Below, one piece after another: positions 21,654-30,901 of a DNA stretch of 64,000 nt (positions are counted from its first letter, which is position 1; the number at the start of each line of letters is the position of its first letter). A program made the translations under genes and the position numbers. The notes beneath the pieces are model-generated. The model was not told where the DNA came from, did no database searches, and saw only the letters and a list, made by a program, of their open reading frames with translations. Source of the DNA: Spinacia oleracea (Eukaryota > Streptophyta > Magnoliopsida > Caryophyllales > Amaranthaceae); contig NC_079491.1 in the NCBI RefSeq assembly GCF_020520425.1, positions 9,101,143-9,165,142 on the forward strand. The letters run 5' to 3'.

Positions 21654-22853
21654 GTTATTTTATTTTTTACCATTTATAAATAGTGATTATAAACCGCTAT
21701 CTCATGTAGCGGTTTAGTGCCGCTTCGTTTAAAAAAAAGACCTGTTTTAATGCTGACGTGGACGGTATGGTGGGATTAAGTTAAAAAGTGGCGCATTTTG
21801 GGAATTTGGCGTTCTTTAAACAATATTGAAGGAAATCGCTCTAATTTTTATCCAACTTTGTAACTTATCAAATATTTTTTTTGTAACTTTACTATTTTTG
21901 ATTAACTTTTATATTATAAAAAAAGATGATAGACATTTTAAAGGTTATATGATTAATTTATACGAAGTACGTTATTACTGGTTTGGGAATTTTTTTTATT
22001 AAAATGAATTTTTTTATCACTACAAATAGATAACTTTTACATATATAGGGAAAACTTTTAAGCGTTTTGAATTTACTTTTTATCCAGTGTACAATGTTTA
22101 TTGTACATTACTTGTAAATAAGAATATGTGAAAATTGTTAATCCTAAATTTATATTACGGAAATTTCATGAAATACCCTCGAGTTTTGCTAAAATTCACC
22201 AAACGCCCATCAAGTTTCAACAATTCATAAAATACCCCTCACCATCCGTACAAATGCCCACCATACCCTTACTGTTAACAGACGTTAAGTCTCCGTTACG
22301 GGTAGTTTACCATTCTGCCCTTATTTTCCTTTTGGGCGCCATATCCCTTCCCTACCCTTGTTACCCATTCCAAAGTTCAAAAAAATCGCGACCCTGTAAC
22401 TGCTTTGCTTCTCTCTCTCTCTCTCTCCCCTGTTCTTCTTCCTTCTTCCACCATAACTGCATCATCAATCTCACAAAAAGGTTCTGAATTTTGGTGCGCA
22501 TTTAGTTGGTGAAGTAGTTTTCTGGGTTTTGAACCACACACGCTTTCTCAGAAAGGGAATTTTGGCGAATTGGGCAAGGAAGCTGTAGAAGTTCAAGTGT
22601 TGAATTTCGTGTTCGAAGGTTACCCACGCATCGTTTAAGGTATGTAATGTCAATCGCTGAACTTTTTATTCGCTTTTTTAAACTTGTGTTGCGCAAAATT
22701 AGGGTTTAGGGTTTCTGGAAAATTTGATGTTGGATGATGACTTGTTTGTTTGTGTTCATGAAAAAAAGTAGGAATTGAGTAATTAAATGACATGCATGTC
22801 AAGTTGTTAATGGAAATTACTGTTTTTTTGTTGATTTGCTGTTGTGTGTTAGG

Positions 22854-25800
22854 ATGTCTGCTGTTTGGTTGTTGCTGCACTATAAGTCTCATGACTTTGA
22901 TGTGAGGGTTGTAGACACTGATAAATGTCAGTTGATAGACATATTCATAGATATTTTTGAGGAATCGACTAAGCAAAATGTGTTTTTGCCTGAAAAGTTT
23001 AGGTTATACACTAACTCACCCACTGGGAGGGTAGAATTGGTTGATGATAGTGTAATGCTGAGAATGTGGGGGTGGAATATGGGGACTGACACCATAGAGT
23101 TGTGGGTAGAGGAATCAGACAGTCCTGGGGTAGCATTTAGGTCTGCTGTAGCTCTGCTTGAAAGGCAAAGGAAGGAGGATGAAAGGAAAATGAGGGAGAG
23201 ACAGGAAGAGGTTTTGAGGATGCAAAAAAGAGGCTGAAGAACAGAGGAGGGTAGAGGAGGAAAAGGAGAGGGTTAGGAAGGAAATGGAGGAACAAATGAG
23301 GTTCACAGTTGCCATGGAGGTCCCAGTGGTGGATGTGGAGAATGATGGGGTTGAGTATGTGAGGATAATTACCTCAGATGATGCTGATGAAGTGTTTCCT
23401 GGCCTATCTCAACCAGAACCAGAACCACAAACACAAGAATCCCCCTCTAAGAAACCTACCAAATCAAAATCTAAGAAGAAACTTACCCCAAAAAAGAGGA
23501 AACAAAAACCTGCCCCCCCACAACCTACTGAAACTGACCCACAATCACCCCAGCCCACACAACCTGAAACAACACAACCTACACAAGAAGCACCCCAACC
23601 CACACAACCTGAAACTTCCCCCCACCTCCATCACAACAAGCAACACCTGAAACTGCCCCCCCACCTCCATCACAGCAAGCAGGACCTGAACCAGTGGTCC
23701 CAACCAAACCCAAAAAATCAGGAAGGGCTAGACCTAAGGGGTTTAGGGTGGGGAAAAAAACACAAGTCAAAATGGGAACATATGTTCCTAAATATGGTAG
23801 GGGAAACACAAGGGCTGCTAGGAATGGGAAGGGTAAGGGTAGTGATGTGATATCTGATGTTGAGGATGATGAGGACAGTGAAGATGTTGACTTTGAGGAA
23901 ACTGGCAGTGATGGGAGTGATGATGACAGTGAGGATGAAACAGACATTGGTGACTTCATTGTTGAAGAGGAGGGGTTGGAGGATTTGATGGATGAAATCC
24001 ATGAGAAGTCATTTGAGGATTGTTTAGACGGGAGCTCAAAAATGGACAAAAATTACAAGAATGGGAAAGTGTATGTTGAGCAGGAATGGGGTTCAATTAA
24101 GCTTGAGCCTTGGTTGATATTTAAAGATAGGGAGGCTTTTCTTGATGTTCTTAAGGACTATTTTATACAAGAGAGGTTTGGGTTAAGTGTTGAGAAGGCA
24201 GACAGTAGAAGATACACTGCTGTTTGTGCAATTGAGGGGTGTGATTGGAGGATTCATGCTTCAAAGATGGTTGATAAGATGAGTTGGGCTATAAAATCAC
24301 TGACTGGGGAGCATAAACAGTGTGGTAGACTAGAGGTGAACCCCATAGTGACCACCAAATGGTTAGTGAAGAAGTTGTTGCCAGAGATTGAAGCAAACCT
24401 AGATGTTCCTGTAGAAACATTGCAGAATGTGACTCAAAAAATGTTTAGGCTACAAGTTAACAAGAGGCTATTCTACAAGGTTAAGGCAGTGGCTAAGGAG
24501 ATTATCCATGGGAGTTTTAGTGAGTCATATGCCCTTCTACCTAGGTATGCAGAGATGATCAAAGAGACTAATCCTGGTAGTTATGCATTGATCACATGGC
24601 ATAATGATGGTGGGAATGTGGACCCAAGGTTTAAGGCTTGCTTCTTCTCATTTGGTGCACAAGTAAGGGGGTTCCTGAAGGGGTGTAGGCCCATTATTGG
24701 AATTGATGGAGCTCACCTTAGTGGGTATTTCAAGGGGATTCTGCTGTCAGCCTTGGGGATTGATGGCAACAATGAGATATTCTTGCTTGCTTATGGGGTT
24801 GTTGACACTGAAAGCCAAGAGAGCTGGACCTATTTCATGAGGAACCTCAGGGCACTGTTTCAGAGAGAAGGCTGCAACAAGGATGACTGGACATTCATCA
24901 GTGACAGAATGAGGGTAAATTCTGAACTTTTATCTCTTATATTCAAGTTTTTATAAATTCACCAAATACCCCAAAGTTAAAACTTAATTCACCAAATACC
25001 CCAAAGTTAAAACTTAATTCACCAAATACCCCAAAGTTAAAACTTAATTCACCAAATACCCCAAAGTTAAAACTTAATTCACCAAATACCCCAAAATTAA
25101 AACTTATTCACCAATAATCCCACAGTTTAATATTGTTTGCCTTGTCATTGTTTAATCTTAGGGGGTGGATTTAGCTGTACATGAGAACTTCCCTAAGGCC
25201 ACTAGAAGGTGTTGCAGTCAGCACTTGTACATGAACTGCAAGAATGGTGGTTGGAGTGGAGAATTGTTCCACAAACTATTCTGGATAGCTGCTAATGCTT
25301 ACAACCCCTATGTGTACAACAAGGCCATGGAGAAGATCACTGACTTTGATCCCAGGGCTACACAGTACTTGGATACATGTACTGAGCAGTGGTCCAGACA
25401 TCAGTTTGAGCCAGAAGTGTGTTGTGATCATAACACAACAAACTTTGTGGAATCATTCAATGCTGTCACCAAGCCCTACAGGGATTTACCAGTGTTGAGA
25501 CTGTTTGAAGGTATTGTGTTCTGTTTTTTTCCCCATTTTCTATTTCTGTCAGATTTTCAGTGATTATGTTCTTATGTTTACTTGGTTATTGTGTTAAAAT
25601 GCAGCTATTAGGGAGTGGTCTATGCAGAGAATTGGGGTCAGATTTGACAAAGCAGCAGACATGGAGCCTCAACACTTAACTGAGCATGCCAAAGTTGAAC
25701 TGGAGTTGAGAACAGCTGAATCCAGGTTTTGCTACTCTACTCCATGTGGTGGTGGGGAGTATGAGGTGAGGGAAGGCCATGTGAAATTCCCAGTCAACAT

Positions 25801-26278
25801 TGACAGGAGAACCTGTGGGTGTGGAGTTTGGCAGGTGTCTGGTATTCCCTGCAAACATGGTTTGAGGGTCATTTACAACCAGAGACTAGACCCTCTGGAC
25901 TTTGTGTCCCATTTCTTCAAGGGTGCTGCTTATAAGCTGGCATATGCAGAACATATGCACCCTATGCCTGACCCTACTCAGTGGCCTGAGTTCAACCTTC
26001 CCACCATTAACCCTCCTGGAATTAAGAGGACTGCTGGAAGACCCCCTAAACAAAGAAAGAGGGGTGCTATGGAAGCTAAGAAGAGGAAGAGGCACACTTC
26101 AGTAAAGTGTAGCAAATGCAAGGAGATGGGCCACAATGCAAGGACTTGCAAGTCTGGCACTGGCAGTTCCAAGGCACCACCAAAACAGAGGGTTACAACA
26201 AGGAAGAGGAAAACTGGTGATGATGGAGCAAGCACATCCAAGGCAGCACCAAAAGGGAAGAAATCAAAGCAAGCATGA
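22854..26278 (+). CDS. MURA-type MULE transposase (two frameshifts)
   Basis: Exons 22854-24914, 25162-25510 and 25605-26278, plus a probable 5' untranslated intron (donor at 22640, acceptor just before the ATG). Conceptual length is about 1,027 residues. An N-terminal PB1-like region is followed by a Pro/Thr/Gln and acidic linker, a MULE DNA-binding region (CAIEGCDWRIHASK), and a DDE core: first Asp in GIDGAHLSG (~618), second in FISDRMRG (~684), Glu in NFVESFN (~784). A SWIM zinc finger (CGCGVWQVSGIPCKH) lies near 875 and a CCHC zinc knuckle (CSKCKEMGHNARTC) near 975, with a basic tail. The A6 run at 23224-23229 shifts the frame and leads to a TGA at 23235. The C6 run at 23618-23623 shifts it back. 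As sequenced the protein would be truncated; either indel could be a sequencing error. Intron 1 contains a 30-bp tandem array. Confidence 0.92.
24957..25110 (+). repeat. 30-bp tandem array in the transposase intron
   Basis: Five near-identical 30-bp units (ATTCACCAAATACCCC... plus AAAGTTAAAACTTA), with a degenerate sixth to about 25130. The unit resembles three copies in opposite orientation near the MULE 3' end (27035-27110) and the ACCAAACGCCC motif of the terminal repeat. Confidence 0.9.
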
Positions 26279-26481
26279 GGTGGGGACTGTTTAAGGAGCA
26301 CAGTGGGTGTTTTGGGTAGTTTTTGATCTTGCACATATTCATTAAGTAGAAAACAGATGTAGTTAGTGCAAAGATGTGTTGTAAGTGAAGCTAAAAAACA
26401 GATATGCTTCCCATTTTGGTATTTTGTGGAATTTATGCAACAACAATTATGAAATGTGATTTTATTTCTTATTCATTGTGT

Positions 26482-26874
26482 CTACTTCATGATTACAAAT
26501 AGTAGGGTTACAAACATCAATATCCCCATTTGAATTACAAGTTTAACTACGTTTTGTTGTTGTTTGAGCTTTTTCTTCATTTGCTTCAATTCCTCTTGCA
26601 TATTATTGCTTCCCCTGTTTTCAGCACTTTCTCCTTCGTCTAAGCTTCCCCTGTGTTGTCCTTCGAGCTGCTGCCCCCTGTTTTCTTGCTCAACTACTCC
26701 CTTGCACCATCTTAGATTGTTGCAAGGATCACACTTGTAGTACAACCTTTGTGGATTGAGCGTTGTATCGGAGCTTCGGATGGCAAATTTCCTACCACAA
26801 TAACAAAATTTGTTAGGTACTCTAATATATGTGGACTCATTGTGTGTGGAAGATGATTTTGAAACAAAACTCAT
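26482..26874 (-). CDS. GRF zinc-finger, coiled-coil, membrane-anchored protein of the MULE
   Basis: A single-exon 130-residue ORF inside the MULE, convergent with the transposase gene (stop to stop about 200 bp). Residues ~22-60 form a GRF-type zinc finger: FCYCGRKFAIRSS, then YYKCDPCNNLRWCKG, with four cysteines. A charged stretch (GEQ-rich, ~62-88) leads to a Lys/Gln coiled coil (QEELKQMKKKLKQQQ), and a hydrophobic segment (MGILMFVTLLFVIM) ends the protein as a tail anchor. GRF fingers bind nucleic acid. The layout recalls the convergent mudrA/mudrB pair of maize MuDR, but I see no similarity to MURB. A role in transposition is inference; the intact frame within a mobile element argues for use. 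Confidence 0.8.
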   Translation of the reverse strand: MSFVSKSSSTHNESTYIRVPNKFCYCGRKFAIRSSDTTLNPQRLYYKCDPCNNLRWCKGVVEQENRGQQLEGQHRGSLDEGESAENRGSNNMQEELKQMKKKLKQQQNVVKLVIQMGILMFVTLLFVIMK

Positions 26875-27034
26875 GATAGAAATCTTATAAGATTAGAAAA
26901 CCAAAGCAAAACAACAACAAAAGTACATGAACAACCCAGCAAGGGGGCTTTTATAGCCTACCAGAACCAACGGCTACTTTTCATACAAAAAAACTAGCCG
27001 TTGGAACAACAAAACTAGCTAAATTTTATGTTAG

Positions 27035-27115
27035 GGCATTTGGTGAAATAAGTTTGAGATTAGGGGCATTTGGTGAAATAAGTTTGAATTTAGGGGCATT
27101 TGGTGAATTAGAAAC
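27035..27115 (-). repeat. Subterminal 30-bp repeats at the MULE 3' end
   Basis: Three copies of GGGCATTTGGTGAA(ATAAGTTTGA) in direct succession, inverted relative to the intronic array at 24957. They sit just inside the 3' terminal inverted repeat, a usual place for transposase binding sites. Confidence 0.8.
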
Positions 27116-27271
27116 TTAGCTAACGGCGGACTAACGGCACGTTATTAGTAAGGGTATGGTGGGCATTTGTACGGATGGTGAGGGGTATTTTATGAATTGT
27201 TGAAACTTGATGGGCGTTTGGTGAATTTCAGCAAAACTCGAGAGCATTTCATGAAATAACCGTTTATATTA

Positions 27272-28785
27272 CTTCAATCGTTACTCATAAATTTCCTCCC
27301 CTCAACGTATTGGGGGGAAATAACATATGCTCCATATGAAGTAGGAACTTATTAAGCTAGCCATTAACTCAAATTATCATAACGTCTTAGCGCTAAACAC
27401 TATTGAATCAAAAAAAATAAGTAATCTCGAAAATAAAAACAATAATAATTTCACAATTGTTGATCTAAATAATGGTAACCGTCCATTTCTTTTAGGAAAT
27501 GTAAAGGATCCCGACTCATCTATATGACGACAAAGATCTAGGTGGGGAAGAAGCCTAGATAATTTGACCACAACCTTGATATTTTGTTAGATAGAAGTAA
27601 TAATCACCAATTAAAAATATTTTGCATAATCATTTGCAATCATCAATTATGAGGACAAACAAAAGGTTTGGTAATTGAAGGTGACAAAAAAATATCCAAA
27701 AAAATAAAAATCACAAGTTATATATTGTACTTTGTACATAATTGATTGCCTAACTTCTTTCTATTTTGTCATGAATTTTGACATTTGCCTAACTTTGCCT
27801 TAGCAATTACTCTTGGAATTAATTAAGATGAGTTAAACATCATCTTAATCCCTAAAAAGCCTTTTATTTTATGATCCTAATTTGGGCAATAAAATCATGT
27901 GACTATAATTATTTGCCTACCCCATTATTATTATCAAAGGGTTATTAACTAAACTTTATTTTGTTATAATTGTGTTCATTTTTGTGGAGAGTAGTTGAGA
28001 TATATCGACTTCGTTGGATTGCAATTGCATTGATACAATGATACGTAATACTCCGTAGTTGTAATATTGTACGATTGCCTTATATTTGATAAGCAACTTC
28101 GTTATACAAAATGAGCAATTGGGTTTGTTAGTTTATTGTGTATATCTTATGGATTATTGTACACAACTCATACGCTTATAATAAGTTTGTATAAGTAATT
28201 ATGTAGACGAGACTTGATCTCTTTCTTTTTTAGTATCAAATGAACAAATTACCGAAAAGAATACCTCATATCGCTTGTATAGTAAAATAAAAAGCTCGGT
28301 AAGATACAATCTCTTGTATACGGACTAAGAAGCATAGAATTAAAAACTCATTATTGCTTATCATACCATATCAAACATTCAGTGACAACTGACAAGTACT
28401 TTTTATGAAACAACTCGTAATTATAAAAAAAAAAATTAGGGGCTCGTAAATAATTATAGAATTACAATATTAAAAAGAAGATAAACTTGGCCTGATTTTT
28501 TTTTTTAATTTTTTTTAATTTTTTTTAATTTTAAAATTTAGTAAATACGAAGTATATATTTTAGGTTACCTTAAATCAAATTGGGCTTGATCCATTAGAA
28601 GGTTTAAGGTTGGGGTTGATAAAAGTTAAGGCCTGGTCAGAATTGCAAGTTGCAACAAAAGTAAGGTAAGGTTAAGTGTTAAACAAGAGAAGTCATAAAT
28701 GCTTTATTTAGTGTCTATTCCTTGGAAATTCTCAGGGTTCAACTTATTTTCCTGGAAATCTATACCTAGTATTTAAAAAGGAACA
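27272..28785. other. Intergenic AT-rich spacer
   Basis: No convincing gene. A TTTTTTTTAA-type microsatellite lies at 28498-28532. Short ORFs lack recognisable motifs. Confidence 0.5.
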
Positions 28786-29088
28786 TCTATACTATATATT
28801 AAAAGGCGTCTACAAGAAATAATACGTGATACGTGGCACTCTGCTTATGGATCGTTCGCTCCATGTAATTTTTGTATACATTAAAAAAAAAGTCTAACAT
28901 GGGTTTGCGTAAGGTTTGAACCCCTGACCTCAAGTTTAAACAATAAAGCTTTTAGCACTAAGCTATTAAATGTCTTACGTTATCATTGCAAAAAAAATAA
29001 TATTTAAGCATCCCTCAAAAAAAAAAAAAAGTAAATGAGAATGTTATTAATGTAGTAACCCGGGGCATCGCTCGGGCCCAATAACTAG
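28786..29088 (+). mobile_element. Small non-autonomous Helitron
   Basis: 303 bp, from TCTATACTATATATTAAAAGG at the left to CTAG at the right. A GC hairpin (CCCGGGGCATCGCTCGGG) lies about 10 bases before the CTAG end. It is inserted between A (28785) and T (29089), as Helitrons require. On the minus strand it holds a tRNA-like stretch with A-box-like TAGCTTAGTGCTAAAAGC and B-box-like GGTTCAAACC. Confidence 0.8.
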
Positions 29089-29120
29089 TTATAGATTATT
29101 AGAAGTCATGTGGCATCTCA

Positions 29121-30545
29121 TCAATACCTAGTATTTAAAAAGCATAACCATCACAATTTCAATGACACATAGGCAATACTATTTTGATGACACGTGTCTC
29201 AATCTTATTAATATTTCTATTTACTTTTTGTTATAAAAAAAAAATATGGTCATTCATTATTCTACTTTATTGTCATTAGTTATTACGTAGTATACTACTA
29301 ATCTCCGTCTCTTTAATTTACTAGAATTGTACTGCATCCATCCCATATTTATAGTATTATTCGACTAAAAACACGGATTTTAAGAAAAGTGTAATATAGT
29401 ACACGGAAATTTAGAATATAGTACATTGATAATCGATTTGTATGAGAAAGTGAAATATACTACATGGATAAAGGAATATAGTACATGAAGAAGTTGTGTT
29501 GGGTTTTCAGTGTATTTTTAATTAATATAGTACATGGGAAAATGGAAAACTTAATGGCCAGAAATAGAAACATGATTATAATTTTGGGGCGCTTAAAATA
29601 GAATCAGGACTACAAAAACGGGATGGAGGAATTACCAAAAATTAGGATCGATACTCAACTTGATTATGCCTAAACTACCGTCCCCTACTTCATTTTCCCC
29701 ATTCTTCACCTTCCTTTTAACTCTCCAAGCTTAATTATTTTCAATGTCAATTTAATTCAATCCCCAAATCTTCTCCCCTTCTCTTGTAGCATTAATTCAA
29801 AATTTAACCTCACTAATAGACTTTTTGACTAATCCGTTTTGAAACGGTACGAGATTATAGGGTGTTTTGATTCAACATTTCTATTGTTTATTTTCATGCA
29901 TGCAATTCAAGCTGTAATACCACCTCCCCCCCCCCCCCCCCCTCGCCCTATCTCTCTCTAAGCACGTTGTTCTTGATTTTTCTTAAGCACATTGGAAGTA
30001 TGTTGTTTATTTTTCTTGCTTAATTAGTTGCAATTCATTTTGCAGAGAAGGATAATCTTATAATGTATGGTTTCCACGCAAATGATTAAAGGTGGGTAAA
30101 TCGTCATCGACATTTTGAGACTTTTAGGTGGGTTTTATTTGTATATTTTTGTTGTTGGGGGGAACTTACAATTAGTTTTAGTTCTCCTATAAGAAAAGTT
30201 TTGTCAGTATAGTTCAATAGTTAGACTTTGTTAAGTCTTTCCCTTAATTGGATAACATGAGTATAGTCGTAAACTGTAACAGTTGCAAATTTGTTTGGTC
30301 TTTGTACAAATGATATGTTATTGGTGGTAATAAGTGATTTAAAGTGGATCTATTTTTTCAGGGAAGATGAACATAAGCAGAAAAATGTAATGATTAAAAA
30401 GACAAGACTTCATATGTTAAAGTTTTAATTATTATCATTTGGTTTAAACACCTTCTAACACCTACTTAAGAACAACATAACTTCTAAATTCCATTACTCG
30501 ACCAACATATAACCAGTCCATTCGTCGAACGGGCCCAAAAACTAG
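29121..30545 (+). mobile_element. Non-autonomous Helitron, 1.4 kb
   Basis: It starts TCAATACCTAGTATTTAAAA after an A and ends CTAG before a T, with the hairpin CCATTCG/CGAACGG close to the end. It carries no helicase gene. A poly-C run lies at about 29924-29942. The host sequence TTATTAGAAGTCATGTGGCA occurs on both sides. A related 3' end (GAACGGGCTCAAAAGTTAG) sits at about 30880-30901. Confidence 0.7.
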
Positions 30546-30901
30546 TTATTAGAAGTCATGTGGCATCTCATTATTAGAAGCCATCATTTTGTTTTGTTTT
30601 TTTTGCAATTTTTCTTTATTGTTTCTATGATTTACAACTTCTAATGCCTCTTCCACTTCATTTTCCTTATTCAACATCAAGTTATTAATAGTCTAATATA
30701 CTCATTAGTCTCTTCCACTCCAAACCCCTTTAACATCCAATATTTATTCAACATATAATTTTTATATTTTTCCAACCTTCAAAATTACACATCTATTTAA
30801 TTCATATATTACCAAAAATAAGAAGTACTCACATTAAAACTTCAAAAGACATCTGAACAACCACTATACAACCGCCCCTTCTATGAACGGGCTCAAAAGT
30901 T

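Larger units (their letters stand above)
21133..21842. mobile_element. 710-bp inverted-repeat element with tRNA-like genes and palindromes
   Basis: Outer inverted repeats AGAGCGATTTCTTTCAATAT (21133-21154 and 21821-21842) match at 21 of 22 positions and are flanked by a perfect 7-bp direct repeat AATTTTT (21126-21132, 21843-21849). A second perfect 16-bp inverted pair, ACCATACCGTCCACGT, lies inside at 21205-21220 and 21757-21772. The interior holds four palindromes of the AACCGC...GCGGTT type and two tRNA-Arg-like sequences. No transposase is encoded. I do not recognise the family; the 7-bp duplication does not settle a superfamily. Confidence 0.75.
22158..27262 (+). mobile_element. Complete two-gene Mutator-like element (MULE)
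   Basis: 5,105 bp with terminal inverted repeats of about 140 bp (from CGGAAATTTCATGAAAT at the left; right end ATTTCATGAAATAACCG) and a perfect 9-bp target duplication TTTATATTA at 22149-22157 and 27263-27271. The 9-bp duplication and long terminal repeats are diagnostic for Mutator. Inside are a MURA-type transposase gene on the plus strand and a convergent GRF zinc-finger ORF on the minus strand. The repeats are still highly similar, so insertion is fairly recent; frameshifts in the transposase suggest this copy may no longer be autonomous. Confidence 0.95.

Noticed and set aside
23409-24049. Minus-strand ORFs within the transposase
   Set aside because: Shadows of the acidic and Pro-rich linker in the MULE transposase gene.
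24957-25110. Regular 30-bp repeats that might suggest a CRISPR array
   Set aside because: Units are head to tail without spacers, in a plant transposon intron.
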